From contig NZ_OXCQ01000007.1 of NCBI RefSeq assembly GCF_900411395.1, forward strand, positions 44,437 through 108,436: 64,000 bases of DNA, written 5' to 3'. Every line of letters starts with the position of its first letter. The stretch's first letter is position 1. This document shows, piece by piece, positions 27,728 through 37,265 of this stretch. The DNA comes from Streptococcus sp. 596553. GTDB taxonomy: Bacteria > Bacillota > Bacilli > Lactobacillales > Streptococcaceae. Position numbers and translations under genes: made by a program. Below the pieces are notes generated by a model, which was given only the letters and a program-made list of their open reading frames with translations, had not been told where the DNA came from and searched no databases.

Positions 27728-28606
27728 TTATTTTTTTATTTTTTTAATAGTGTAAACAATAAATCCAGCAAATGTAACCGATCCATTCGCAATCAAGCTC
27801 CAATTTCGTCTCAACATTTCTTTTCGTGCTTGTCTTTTAGCTTCTTTAGCAAGTTTTTTATGTTCATTCTCTTTTTCTATTGCTTCGTTTTTCAGATTTA
27901 AATCTTCCGATTTGGCAGCGGAAACTATACTATCAATTTCTGAAATTTGTTCAAAATTAACTAATTCGTCAATTCGCTCCAAATAGATATTTTTATCTAT
28001 ATAACATAACCTAGAGATTTTATTTTTAGCACACTGCTTAGCCTGATTGAATTCTCGCTCCTGTTTTTCTCTTGCAAGACGTATTTCTCTTTCTCTAAAA
28101 TATTCTTTTTCATAATATCCATCAATATCACGATTAAAATAAATTAAATCTTCTGCTACATCATCAAGATATTTAATTGTAATTTCCTTAACATCTAAGT
28201 ATTCGTTACTTAAACTATCTTTCCAGGACCATAAAATAACTATCCAGTTCTTCTCCAAAGCTTCTTCAATAAGAGGAAACATGTCAAAATCTCCGCTTAA
28301 AAGGTTCAATGTTGCAGGATGGTCTTGTTGAACAATAAACGATACACCTTTAGCAATTATTTTTGAATCAACTGCTTTTTCTCCTTTTTGTTTACGCTCA
28401 TAAGTATATACATCAAAACCTTTACTCTTCATAGTCGACCAAAACCCATCACTTTTCGGAGGAGTAGATCCTACTAATATATTTTTCTGATTTTTAAATT
28501 TTGTATAATTTTTTACAAATTTATCATAATCAAATCTTCCATCTTGACCTACAAGATTTTTTACTTCAATAAAAATATTCGAATTATCAATCAATAATAA
28601 ATCCAT
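27728..28606 (-). CDS. NYN-domain protein with coiled coil and C-terminal membrane helix
   Basis: 292 residues from MDLLLIDNSNIF (GGGGAAG upstream). The NYN/PIN-like domain (1-135) keeps the acidic residues of this RNase fold: LLLIDNSN (Asp/Asn), EKAVDSKIIAKGV and LLSGDFDMFPLI. Residues 155-265 are highly charged and likely helical. The end NGSVTFAGFIVYTIKKIKK looks like a membrane anchor. A membrane-tethered RNase is plausible. It is AT-rich, sits 19 bases after purK, and is probably acquired. NYN proteins occur in RNA turnover and in defence loci; no choice is possible here. Confidence 0.7.
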   Translation of the reverse strand: MDLLLIDNSNIFIEVKNLVGQDGRFDYDKFVKNYTKFKNQKNILVGSTPPKSDGFWSTMKSKGFDVYTYERKQKGEKAVDSKIIAKGVSFIVQQDHPATLNLLSGDFDMFPLIEEALEKNWIVILWSWKDSLSNEYLDVKEITIKYLDDVAEDLIYFNRDIDGYYEKEYFREREIRLAREKQEREFNQAKQCAKNKISRLCYIDKNIYLERIDELVNFEQISEIDSIVSAAKSEDLNLKNEAIEKENEHKKLAKEAKRQARKEMLRRNWSLIANGSVTFAGFIVYTIKKIKK

Positions 28607-28637
28607 AAACTTCCCCATTGTTCATTATTTTAACAAC

Positions 28638-29729
28638 CTAAAAATCAATCCCTTTCCCAAATTCCTCAACATTATCTGGTACATCACTAAACAAAGTCAC
28701 ATGTCCCATTTTGCGGTTGTGCTTCGCTTCTATTTTACCATACATGTGGAGGTGGGCGCTTGGATTTTCTGTGACATATTTTTCAGCGGCCTCGACATGC
28801 TGGCCGAGGACATTAAGCATGACAGCTGGCGCATGGAGTTTGATGGCTGGTAATGGTGCTCCGAGAACACCTAAAATATGGGTGTCAAACTGCGAGAAAT
28901 CACAGGCTTCAATAGAATAGTGCCCAGAGTTATGTGGGCGTGGGGCAATCTCATTGACAATGATGTCATCAGCAGTCGCAAACATTTCCACACAGAGAGT
29001 TCCAGACAACTTGAGCTGTTCTGCGATTCGCACTGCCATTGCTTTAGCCTTGTCTGCTAGACTTTCTGAAATGCGGGCTGGCACGATGGTTTTAGATAAG
29101 ATGTTGTTTCGGTGTATATTTTCCTGAACTGGGAAGACTGTCACGTCCTTGCCATTTCCTGACACAATGACAGAAATTTCAAGGTCAAAATTGACGAATT
29201 CTTCTAAAGCGCAGGCTGCTGAGTCAGCTAACGCATAGGCTTCTTCCAAGTCTGCTTCCGAGCGAATGACCTTTTGTCCATGCCCATCATAGCCACCTGT
29301 CGCAGTCTTAAGGACATAGTTTTTGGACAAGTCAATCTCCGCCAAATCTTGGCTTGAAGTCACAACCTTGTAGGGTGCCACAGTGACTTGGGCCTTATTT
29401 GAGAGGAAGTCCTTTTCAAAGATACGGTTTTGAGAAATGCGGAGCAGGTCTGTCCCTTGTGGAAGCTGTCCTTCTTTGATAACAGCATCCAAACCATCGG
29501 CATCGACATTCTCAAACTCATAGGTCAGAACATCGCAACGCTCAGCCAACTGGCGAAGCGCATCCACATCGTTATAAGGAGCCACGATAATTTCCGCCAC
29601 GCGAGAGGCCGGGCAATCCGCCGCAGGATCCAGAGCGATAACCTTATGCCCCATGTAGATAGCAGAAATGGCCATCATCTGACCCAGCTGACCGCCACCG
29701 ATAATTCCAATTGTTTTAGATGAGCTCAT
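28638..29729 (-). CDS. purK: N5-carboxyaminoimidazole ribonucleotide synthase
   Basis: 363 residues from [16 protein letters not shown], overlapping purE by 14 bases. ATP-grasp enzyme: Rossmann start [21 protein letters not shown] (ATP-binding loop, about 150) and [12 protein letters not shown] (metal site, about 265). It converts AIR, ATP and bicarbonate to N5-CAIR. The longer ATG at 29768 is inside purE and lacks a ribosome site. Confidence 0.95.
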   Translation of the reverse strand: MSSSKTIGIIGGGQLGQMMAISAIYMGHKVIALDPAADCPASRVAEIIVAPYNDVDALRQLAERCDVLTYEFENVDADGLDAVIKEGQLPQGTDLLRISQNRIFEKDFLSNKAQVTVAPYKVVTSSQDLAEIDLSKNYVLKTATGGYDGHGQKVIRSEADLEEAYALADSAACALEEFVNFDLEISVIVSGNGKDVTVFPVQENIHRNNILSKTIVPARISESLADKAKAMAVRIAEQLKLSGTLCVEMFATADDIIVNEIAPRPHNSGHYSIEACDFSQFDTHILGVLGAPLPAIKLHAPAVMLNVLGQHVEAAEKYVTENPSAHLHMYGKIEAKHNRKMGHVTLFSDVPDNVEEFGKGIDF

Positions 29730-30204
29730 TGGTAGACTCCTCTGCAATTTTTCCTTGTTCTTCTGCAAAATCTGCCAAAGCAGTCGCGATAGCCTGATCT
29801 TCTACTGAAAGGAGACGGAGGGCAAAGAGGGCTGCATTGGTCGCACCTGCTTCACCAATCGCCATGGTTGCAACTGGTACTCCACCCGGCATCTGAACGA
29901 TAGAATAGAGCGAGTCCACGCCACTAAGAGCACGTGATTTGACTGGTACACCAATGACTGGAAGGGTTGTTTTGGCAGCTACCATACCTGGCAAATGGGC
30001 TGCGCCTCCAGCACCTGCGATGATAACCTTGATGCCACGGCTACGTGCTTCTTCTGCATGCTTGAACATAATGTCTGGCGTACGGTGGGCAGAAACAACT
30101 TTCTTTTCGTAGGCTACACCGAAGCGGTCTAGGACTTCTGCTGTTTTTTGCATGGTTGCCCAGTCTGATTTTGAGCCCATGATGATGGAAATTACGGGTT
30201 TCAT
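29716..30204 (-). CDS. purE: N5-carboxyaminoimidazole ribonucleotide mutase
   Basis: 162 residues, class I PurE. Motifs GSKSDWATM (10-18), VVSAHRTPD (catalytic His region, about 38-46) and [12 protein letters not shown] (about 68). It shifts the carboxyl group from N5-CAIR to C4, giving CAIR. AAGGAGAA precedes the start. Confidence 0.96.
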   Translation of the reverse strand: MKPVISIIMGSKSDWATMQKTAEVLDRFGVAYEKKVVSAHRTPDIMFKHAEEARSRGIKVIIAGAGGAAHLPGMVAAKTTLPVIGVPVKSRALSGVDSLYSIVQMPGGVPVATMAIGEAGATNAALFALRLLSVEDQAIATALADFAEEQGKIAEESTNELI

Positions 30205-30238
30205 TTCTTCTCCTTTTTACTGTTTTTCAACAATCACC

Positions 30239-30395
30239 TTAGGTTGTGAGGGACGGAAGCAAATCTTCGGTTTCATTCCTAAACTTCGAGCCTAAGGTCT
30301 CAAAGTTTCCTCCGACCAGAACAGAAATTGTTCTGATCTTTTCACCACGGCGACCATTATCGTATTTGGCGACTGCGTCGCTTTTTCTTATATCT
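30239..30395 (-). other. purD-purE spacer with a possible small coding remnant
   Basis: The 191-base gap between purD and purE contains an open frame running out of the purD 3' end, with the segment TISVLVGGNFETLGSKFRNE. It has no independent start with a ribosome site. I recall that pneumococcal annotations list a small hypothetical gene here. It may be a repeat or a decayed gene. Confidence 0.3.
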
Positions 30396-31658
30396 TTATC
30401 TAATTGCCTTGCTTCCGATATCTGTTCGGTAAAAGAAACCTTCTGTTTGTTGTTGGGCAAGCTCTTGGTAAATGGTATCTTGGGTTTCTTTGACGGTGTC
30501 TGCTGTGGTAACGAGCATATAGACACGTCCACCGTTTGATAGCAGTGCTCTGCTATTTTCCGCAAACTTAGCCCCTGCATAATAGGTGATAATGTCGCCT
30601 TCTGTCTTGGCAGGCAACTTGACACCTTTTTCATAGTCTAGCGGGTAACCCTTGGATGCGACAACCACACCCAGAGTCACACCCTTGTCCAGCCACGTGA
30701 TCTTCGGCTCCTTGCCATCGATGATATCCGTAATATTTTGTGCAAAGTCAGATGTTAAACGAGGCAAGATGATTTGCGTTTCAGGATCTCCAAAACGAGC
30801 GTTGAACTCGATGACCTTAGGTCCATCAGCTGTCAGAATAAGCCCTGCGTAAAGGACACCAAGATACGGACGACCTTCTTTGATCATCCCTTCAAGAACT
30901 GGCTTGACAATAGTCTTGACCGCTGTGTCAACCACGCTCTGTGGCAAGTGAGGAACTGGCGCATAGGCACCCATACCGCCTGTGTTAGGCCCCTTATCGC
31001 CATTATAGGCACGTTTGTGGTCCTGAGCTGTTGGCATGATGTAGAACTTATCACCATTGACAAAGGCAAAGAGTGAAAATTCCTCCCCTTCAAGGAATTC
31101 CTCAATAACCACACGCGCACCTGAGTCACCAAATTTATTGTCCAAAAGCATCTCGTGAGCTGCTTCGACTGCTTGCTCGACTGTCTCAGCAACGACAACA
31201 CCCTTCCCAAGAGCCAATCCATCCGCCTTGACTACGATAGGCGCACCCTGCTTTTCGATATAGGCTTTGGCTTCCTCGAAATCTGAAAATGTGCCATAAG
31301 CTGCTGTCGGAACGCCGTATTTGACCATGATTTCCTTGGCAAAATCCTTGGACCACTCCAGCTCAGCTGCCAATCTTGTCGGACCAAAGGCTTTGAGACC
31401 AGCTACATGGAAATCATCCACGATACCAGCCGCAAGGGCGTCATCTGGCCCGATAAATGACCAAGCAACATCATTGGCTTTTACAAACTCAATCAATTCA
31501 GAATGTTCGGAAATAGAGATATTTACCAATTCCAAACCATCCAGAGTCATCCCATCATTCCCAGGAGCAACAAAAACCTTTTCTACCTCTTTTGACTCAA
31601 GCAACTTCTTAGCAATCGCATGTTCACGACCACCCGAACCGACAACAAGTAGTTTCAT
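30396..31658 (-). CDS. purD: Phosphoribosylamine-glycine ligase
   Basis: 420 residues. ATP-grasp enzyme: MKLLVVGSGGREHAI at the start, APGNDGM, IVVKADGLALGKGVVV (ATP loop, about 145) and EFNARFGDPETQ (metal ligands, about 285). It makes GAR from phosphoribosylamine and glycine. It starts a separate transcription unit purD-purE-purK, with its own promoter and PurBox-like site. Confidence 0.96.
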   Translation of the reverse strand: MKLLVVGSGGREHAIAKKLLESKEVEKVFVAPGNDGMTLDGLELVNISISEHSELIEFVKANDVAWSFIGPDDALAAGIVDDFHVAGLKAFGPTRLAAELEWSKDFAKEIMVKYGVPTAAYGTFSDFEEAKAYIEKQGAPIVVKADGLALGKGVVVAETVEQAVEAAHEMLLDNKFGDSGARVVIEEFLEGEEFSLFAFVNGDKFYIMPTAQDHKRAYNGDKGPNTGGMGAYAPVPHLPQSVVDTAVKTIVKPVLEGMIKEGRPYLGVLYAGLILTADGPKVIEFNARFGDPETQIILPRLTSDFAQNITDIIDGKEPKITWLDKGVTLGVVVASKGYPLDYEKGVKLPAKTEGDIITYYAGAKFAENSRALLSNGGRVYMLVTTADTVKETQDTIYQELAQQQTEGFFYRTDIGSKAIR

Positions 31659-31689
31659 CTCACAACCTCTTTTGCGAATTATTTAATAA

Positions 31690-31715
31690 CATTATACCAC
31701 AAACGTTCGTTTTAA
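31690..31715 (-). promoter_or_regulatory. purD promoter with PurBox-like element
   Basis: Minus-strand TTAAAACGAACGTTTG is close to the PurR box (AWWWCCGAACWWT, one mismatch in the core) and lies next to TGGTATAAT, an extended -10. Confidence 0.6.
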
Positions 31716-31741
31716 TCTTGTTTTATTAAGCATTTTTACGC

Positions 31742-31776
31742 AAAAAAGGAAAGAAACTGTTCTCTTCCCTTTAACG
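31742..31776 (-). terminator. Terminator of the purC-purH operon
   Basis: Minus-strand AAAGGGAAGAGAA and TTTCTTTCC pair, followed by TTTTTTG, directly after the purH stop. Confidence 0.8.
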
Positions 31777-31779
31777 TTC

Positions 31780-33327
31780 TTAATGTCTAAAATGTCTCAC
31801 GCCTGTGAAGACCATAGCCAAGCCGTACTTGTCAGCGGCTTCGATAGATTCTTGGTCACGGACGGACCCACCTGGCTGGATGATGGCCTTGATACCTGCT
31901 TTGGCGATTTCTTCCACATTATCCGCAAATGGGAAGAAGGCATCCGAAGCAAGAACAGCGCCGTCAAGACGGTCTTTAGCTTGATCAATAGCGATGCGAA
32001 CAGAAGCCACACGGTTAGTTTGACCCGGACCGACACCAAGTGTCATGTGGTCATTGGTTACGATGATACCGTTTGATTTGACGTACTTGATAGCTTTCCA
32101 AGCAAACTCAAGAGCAGTCGCTTCTGTCTCAGTTGGCTGGCGTTTGGTCACCACTTGCCAGTCAGCTGGGCTTTCTTTGACCACGTCTTGGTTTTGTACC
32201 AGAAGTCCACCGACAACACCTGTGTATTCTGCTTCCACTTCGCTAGCCTCTTGAGCATCAAATGGCAAGGCAAGGATACGCAAGTTTTTCTTTTTATTAG
32301 TCAAAATAGCTAGCGCTTCATCCGTATAACTTGGTGCGATGATGATTTCAAGGAAAACACCATGCATCTTCTCAGCTGTCGCAACATCCAACTCACGGTT
32401 GAGAACGACGATTCCACCGAAAATTGAGACTGGGTCAGACTCATAAGCATAGTCCCAAGCAGTCTCGATGTCGTCAGCTTGACCAATTCCACATGGATTC
32501 ATATGTTTGAGAGCCACAACGGTTGGACGATCTTTGAAATCACGAATGATACGAATGGCAGCATCCGCATCACGGATATTGTTAAAGGATAATTCCTTAC
32601 CGTTGAGCTGTTTGGCTGATGCAATTGAGTAGTCTGTTGGCAAAGCTTTTTGGTAGAAATCCGCGTCTTGTTGAGGGTTCTCACCGTAACGCATAGCTTG
32701 TTTGAGAACATAGGTCAAAGTCAACTTTTCAGGCTTACTTTCACCCACTTGAGTTGTAAAATACTCTGCAATCAAGGCATCATAAGCTGCTGTGTGACGG
32801 AAAACCTTGGCTGCCAAACGTTGACGCGTTTCGTAAGTCGTTTCACCATTGGCTGACAACTCGTCCAAAACCACTGCATAGTCAGAAGGGTCTACCACAA
32901 CCGTTACGCTAGCGTGGTTCTTCGCTGCTGAACGAAGCATAGATGGCCCACCGATATCGATGTTTTCAACTGCATCAGCGTACGTCACGTCTGGTTTGAG
33001 AATGGTTTCCTTGAATGGATAGAGATTGACCACCACAAGGTCAATGAGCTCAATCTTGTTGTCCTTAGCCGCTTCCAAGTGGCTATCCAAGTCACGACGA
33101 GCGAGGAGCCCACCGTGGATATTTGGATGAAGGGTCTTCACACGACCATCCATCATTTCTGGAAAACCAGTCACATCATCGATGGCAATGGTCTTCACCC
33201 CAGCATTATCAAGGGCAACCTTGGTACCACCTGTTGAGATGATATCCCAACCAAGTTTTTTTAGTTCTTGGGCAAATTCAACAATGCCCGCTTTGTCTGA
33301 GACGCTGATTAAAGCGCGTTTAGTCAT
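31780..33327 (-). CDS. purH: Bifunctional AICAR transformylase / IMP cyclohydrolase
   Basis: 515 residues from [15 protein letters not shown] (33327, AAAGGAGAA upstream). IMP cyclohydrolase domain 1-200 ([27 protein letters not shown]). AICAR transformylase domain 200-515 with [13 protein letters not shown] (catalytic Lys-His) and [20 protein letters not shown]. It performs the last two steps to IMP. Last gene of the purC operon. Confidence 0.96.
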   Translation of the reverse strand: MTKRALISVSDKAGIVEFAQELKKLGWDIISTGGTKVALDNAGVKTIAIDDVTGFPEMMDGRVKTLHPNIHGGLLARRDLDSHLEAAKDNKIELIDLVVVNLYPFKETILKPDVTYADAVENIDIGGPSMLRSAAKNHASVTVVVDPSDYAVVLDELSANGETTYETRQRLAAKVFRHTAAYDALIAEYFTTQVGESKPEKLTLTYVLKQAMRYGENPQQDADFYQKALPTDYSIASAKQLNGKELSFNNIRDADAAIRIIRDFKDRPTVVALKHMNPCGIGQADDIETAWDYAYESDPVSIFGGIVVLNRELDVATAEKMHGVFLEIIIAPSYTDEALAILTNKKKNLRILALPFDAQEASEVEAEYTGVVGGLLVQNQDVVKESPADWQVVTKRQPTETEATALEFAWKAIKYVKSNGIIVTNDHMTLGVGPGQTNRVASVRIAIDQAKDRLDGAVLASDAFFPFADNVEEIAKAGIKAIIQPGGSVRDQESIEAADKYGLAMVFTGVRHFRH

Positions 33328-33351
33328 TATATTCTCCTTTTTAATCATTAG

Positions 33352-33861
33352 TTAAACACCAATTAAATGCAGTAACAGTAAAACAAGATAAGCAAAACCA
33401 AGGCTAAGCATACCTAAGATATTGACCCATTTTCTAATCTGTGATTTGAATACTCTTATAAAAATTTGGTAAATCAGCAAGCCTACACAGACACCTAGCG
33501 TATTTAAAATCAAATCCGTTATATCTGTTATACCTATTGCTAAAATATACTGTAAGCACTCAAACAATAGACTAATCAAGAAACCTGTCCCGACTATTTT
33601 TAAACTAGATAAATTAGTTTTTATCAGAGGGAAACAAACACCTAATGGAATGAAGGAAATCAGATTAAATAACATTTCAGCAAAAACAATTTTTCCATCT
33701 ACTATTAGTGGTTCTGAAAATGGAATCCAATTGATGTACCTTGGAGCTAAGAAAAATGCTATAAATTCAGGATTAGTTTCAAACTTAAATAAGATTCCCC
33801 AAGTTAATAACATCAGATAGACATAAAATACATATCGAGTTGTTTTTTTAGATTCTAACAT
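33352..33861 (-). CDS. VanZ-family membrane protein
   Basis: 169 residues, five predicted membrane segments. Family features: NWIPFSEPL, NLISFIPLGVCFPL and LLFECLQYILAIGITDITDLILNTLG. It sits inside the purine operon between purN and purH, as in pneumococcus. VanZ homologues can affect teicoplanin susceptibility; the role here is unknown. It is more AT-rich than its pur neighbours. Confidence 0.85.
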   Translation of the reverse strand: MLESKKTTRYVFYVYLMLLTWGILFKFETNPEFIAFFLAPRYINWIPFSEPLIVDGKIVFAEMLFNLISFIPLGVCFPLIKTNLSSLKIVGTGFLISLLFECLQYILAIGITDITDLILNTLGVCVGLLIYQIFIRVFKSQIRKWVNILGMLSLGFAYLVLLLLHLIGV

Positions 33862-33944
33862 TACAAATACCTCCGTTTGAAGTCGTCTTCGACAATCACT
33901 GACTCCAATTTAAAATCAAAGATATCATATGAATCATCAAAAAG

Positions 33945-34490
33945 TCAATCTGTAAATAGAGCCTTCACTACTTCTGGATAGAGCTTGTACTCCGCTTCAT
34001 GAATACGTTCTTCAAAACTGTCAATGGTATCATCAGCTAGCCGTGGTACACGGACTTGTTTGATGACCTTTCCTGTATCAACACCATAATCCACCCAATG
34101 AATGGTCACGCCGCTCTCAGCAACGTCAGCATTCCAAGCATCCTCAATCCCATGAGCTCCTGGAAATTCTGGCAGGTAGGCTGGATGAATGTTGATAATC
34201 CGACCTTCATAAGCAGCCAATAAGTTTGGCCCAACGATTTTCATGTAGCCTGCTAGACAAACCAAGTCAATCTGGTGTTCTTCCAAGAGTTCGACAAGGG
34301 CCGCTTCGTAGTCTACCTTGCTCTCAAACTCCTTGAGTTCAAAAGCATAGGACAGAACGCCGAGCTTGTCTGCACGTTCGAGTACATAGGCGTCACGATG
34401 GTCTGAAAAGACAAACTCTACTGGAAATTGTTCCGCTATCACCTGAAAATTTGAGCCATTACCAGAGGCAAAAACCGCTATTTTTTTCAT
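33945..34490 (-). CDS. purN: Phosphoribosylglycinamide formyltransferase
   Basis: 181 residues. Motifs [13 protein letters not shown] (phosphate loop, 6-18), [13 protein letters not shown] (about 80), [16 protein letters not shown] (catalytic His/Asn, about 100) and [15 protein letters not shown]. It uses 10-formyl-THF to make FGAR. The start overlaps the purM stop by four bases. Confidence 0.96.
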   Translation of the reverse strand: MKKIAVFASGNGSNFQVIAEQFPVEFVFSDHRDAYVLERADKLGVLSYAFELKEFESKVDYEAALVELLEEHQIDLVCLAGYMKIVGPNLLAAYEGRIINIHPAYLPEFPGAHGIEDAWNADVAESGVTIHWVDYGVDTGKVIKQVRVPRLADDTIDSFEERIHEAEYKLYPEVVKALFTD

Positions 34491-35509
34491 TTGATGATGA
34501 CACTTTCGTTTTCTTTCTTGACGATACGACCAATTTCATAGACTGGTTCATCCAACAATTCCTTGACACGACTTACATTTTCAGGGCTAACTGCAAACAT
34601 AAGTCCCACACCCATATTGAAGATTTCAAACATTTCTTCATGTTTGATCTGACCGTATTTTTCAAGGGCTTTGAAAATCGGTAAAACTGGAACCTTGTCT
34701 TCCTCAATCTCAGCAGCCAAATCAGCTGCAAACATACGAGGGACATTTTCGATAAAGCCACCACCAGTGATGTGGGCAATACCGTTGACCAACTCTTCCT
34801 TGATGAGTGGTAAGACAGCCTTGACATAGATACGAGTCGGCTCAAGAAGTACTTCCTTGAGTTTCTTGCCTTCCAATTCTGGCAAGATTTCCTCACCTGT
34901 GTAATCCGCAAAGACACGACGGACGAGAGAGTAACCATTGGAATGAATCCCACTTGAAGCAAGTCCGAGAAGAACATCTCCTTCTGCCACCTTTGAACCG
35001 TCAATGATTTGAGATTTTTCAGCCACACCGACCGCAAAACCAGCCAAGTCATAGTCATCTTCGCCGTACATGCCAGGCATTTCAGCCGTTTCCCCACCAA
35101 TGAGGGCAGCGCCTGCCTGCACACAACCTTCTGCCACACCAGCAACGACTTGCTCTAGCTTAGCTGGTTCATTCTTGCCTGTCGCCACATAGTCGAGGAA
35201 ATAGAGGGGCTCCGCACCCGCAGCGATGATATCATTGACACACATGGCCACACAGTCCTGACCAATGGTATCGTGCTTGTCGTACTTGATAGCCAGCATG
35301 AGCTTGGTTCCGACACCATCAGTTCCTGAAATCAAGACGGGTTCTTTAACCCCAGTCTTTGAAGGGTCAAACATACCACCAAAGCCACCCAGAGCTCCCA
35401 TGACACCTGCACGCTCCGTACGAGCCACGTGCTTTTTAATCCGTTCAACAACTTCATAACCCGCTTCAACATCCACACCAGATTGAGCGTACGCATTTTT
35501 ATTTGCCAT
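34487..35509 (-). CDS. purM: Phosphoribosylformylglycinamidine cyclo-ligase
   Basis: 340 residues, AIR synthase. Motifs [15 protein letters not shown] (about 60), [23 protein letters not shown] (about 85), [13 protein letters not shown] (about 135) and [14 protein letters not shown] (about 245). It closes FGAM to AIR with ATP. A partial copy of its 5' end precedes it (35646-35690). Confidence 0.96.
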   Translation of the reverse strand: MANKNAYAQSGVDVEAGYEVVERIKKHVARTERAGVMGALGGFGGMFDPSKTGVKEPVLISGTDGVGTKLMLAIKYDKHDTIGQDCVAMCVNDIIAAGAEPLYFLDYVATGKNEPAKLEQVVAGVAEGCVQAGAALIGGETAEMPGMYGEDDYDLAGFAVGVAEKSQIIDGSKVAEGDVLLGLASSGIHSNGYSLVRRVFADYTGEEILPELEGKKLKEVLLEPTRIYVKAVLPLIKEELVNGIAHITGGGFIENVPRMFAADLAAEIEEDKVPVLPIFKALEKYGQIKHEEMFEIFNMGVGLMFAVSPENVSRVKELLDEPVYEIGRIVKKENESVIIK

Positions 35510-35559
35510 TTTTATATTCCTTTTCTTTTTTTGGGAAAGATTGCGACGTATTTCTAGAT

Positions 35560-35690
35560 AAACAATTATTTTATCTAAAAATGCTAGTCAGAGCTCTAGC
35601 TTTGATCCTATAGGACAAAGCGTCTACTGACAAATGCTTTAGCTTTTAGTCAGTAGTAAGACGTGGAGCATAAGCATTTTTATTTGCCAT
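35560..35690 (-). other. Decoy copy of the purM 5' end plus hairpin between purF and purM
   Basis: A 14-codon frame at 35646-35690 reads [14 protein letters not shown]. Its first eight codons copy the purM start (MANKNAYA), together with the upstream AAAGGAA-type leader. It is followed by a long interrupted hairpin centred on TCCTATAGGA (GTCAG...CTGAC arms, about 35585-35630) before the real purM ribosome site. Confidence 0.6.
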
Positions 35691-35729
35691 TTTATTTTTC
35701 CTTTTCTTTAATGGAGAATCTTCAGTAAC

Positions 35730-37172
35730 TCACTTGTAAAAACTAGTCTTTTCTTCCAAACTTCGACGATAGTCTTCTTCATAGTCGTAGAGAGGTGTTG
35801 GGTAGTCACCGTCAAAGTAAGCGACACAGAGACCACCATTTGGAGCATCTGTTTCAATACCAATCGAATCAATCAATCCCTCAACAGAAAGATAAGTCAG
35901 ACTGTCCGCACCAATGATTTGGCGCGTTTCTTCGACCGTATGATTGGCCGCAATTAGCTCCTGACGGGTCTGGATATCAATCCCGTAGAAGCATGGATAA
36001 GCTAGCGCTGGACTACCAATAGCAACGTGAACCTCAGTTGCACCCGCTTCTTTCAAAAGCTGAACGATACGACGAGAGGTTGTTCCACGTACAATAGAGT
36101 CATCAATCATAACCACACGCTTGCCTTTTACAACACCAGAAACAGCAGAGAGTTTCATCCGCACTCCTTGCTCCCGCAATTCTTGAGTCGGTTGGATAAA
36201 GGTACGTTGGGTGTATTGGTTCTTGATGAGGCCCATTTCATTTGGTAGCCCGGACTCTTCCGCAAATCCCATAGCCGCGCTGAGGGAAGAATTGGGCACA
36301 CCGACCACGATATCCGCCTCATGCTTGAATTCACGCGCCAATTGAGCACCCATACGTTTGCGAGCCGTATGGACATTGACACCGTGGATATTAGAATCAG
36401 GGCGGGCAAAATAGATATACTCCATAGAACAAATCGCCAACTGAGTATCATCTGTATAGTTGTCATACTGGATACCCTTGTCATCAATAATCACAATCTC
36501 ACCTGGCTTCAAATCACGAATCCATTCAGCACCAATGACCTCAAAAGCACAAGTTTCAGAGGAAACAACCACCGCTCCGTTGGCCATTTTCCCGATAGAA
36601 AGCGGACGGAAACCATTGGGATCAAGAGCCGCAATCAACTTGTCTTCAAACAGCAAGATATAGGCAAAACCACCTTTAACTAGACTGAGCGCCTCCTTGA
36701 TTTTGCCCATCAGACTAGGATTGTGGCTGCGACGAATGAGGTGAGCTAAGATTTCCGAGTCCGAAGTCGCACTGAAAATCGCTCCTCTATCTTCCAATTC
36801 TTTCTTGAGAGAGGCCGCATTGGTCAGATTCCCATTATGAGCCAAGCCAAACTGCATATCGTGAAACCGGAAGAGGAAGGGCTGGATGTTATCTACAGAA
36901 GCTTCGCCAGCAGTCGCATAACGCACATGCCCAATCGCACCAGTCCCCGTCAATTTATCCAAATTAGCAGGATTTCTGAAGACTTCTGATAAAAGCCCCA
37001 TGTCACGATGGCGCTTCAATTGCCCCTGATCATTGGAGAGGATTCCTGCCCCCTCCTGACCACGGTGTTGAAGACTGTGGAGACCAAAATAGGTCAATTT
37101 AGCAGCATCTGGATGTCCCCAGATACCGAAAACACCACATTCTTCATTAAGAGATTTTACTTCGTATGTCAT
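35730..37172 (-). CDS. purF: Amidophosphoribosyltransferase
   Basis: 480 residues. An 11-residue propeptide (MTYEVKSLNEE) precedes the Ntn nucleophile Cys12 (CGVFGIWG), so self-cleavage is expected. Glutaminase domain to about 235; phosphoribosyltransferase domain with the PRPP loop VVMIDDSIVRGTTSRR near 355. It commits PRPP to purine synthesis and is usually feedback-inhibited by purine nucleotides. Confidence 0.96.
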   Translation of the reverse strand: MTYEVKSLNEECGVFGIWGHPDAAKLTYFGLHSLQHRGQEGAGILSNDQGQLKRHRDMGLLSEVFRNPANLDKLTGTGAIGHVRYATAGEASVDNIQPFLFRFHDMQFGLAHNGNLTNAASLKKELEDRGAIFSATSDSEILAHLIRRSHNPSLMGKIKEALSLVKGGFAYILLFEDKLIAALDPNGFRPLSIGKMANGAVVVSSETCAFEVIGAEWIRDLKPGEIVIIDDKGIQYDNYTDDTQLAICSMEYIYFARPDSNIHGVNVHTARKRMGAQLAREFKHEADIVVGVPNSSLSAAMGFAEESGLPNEMGLIKNQYTQRTFIQPTQELREQGVRMKLSAVSGVVKGKRVVMIDDSIVRGTTSRRIVQLLKEAGATEVHVAIGSPALAYPCFYGIDIQTRQELIAANHTVEETRQIIGADSLTYLSVEGLIDSIGIETDAPNGGLCVAYFDGDYPTPLYDYEEDYRRSLEEKTSFYK

Positions 37173-37265
37173 TTTATATACCTAATTTTTATTTGTGTAG
37201 CACCAAGAGCTAAATCTACATGACTTTTACATTACTGATACTATCTATTAGAAAATCTGCAAGTC

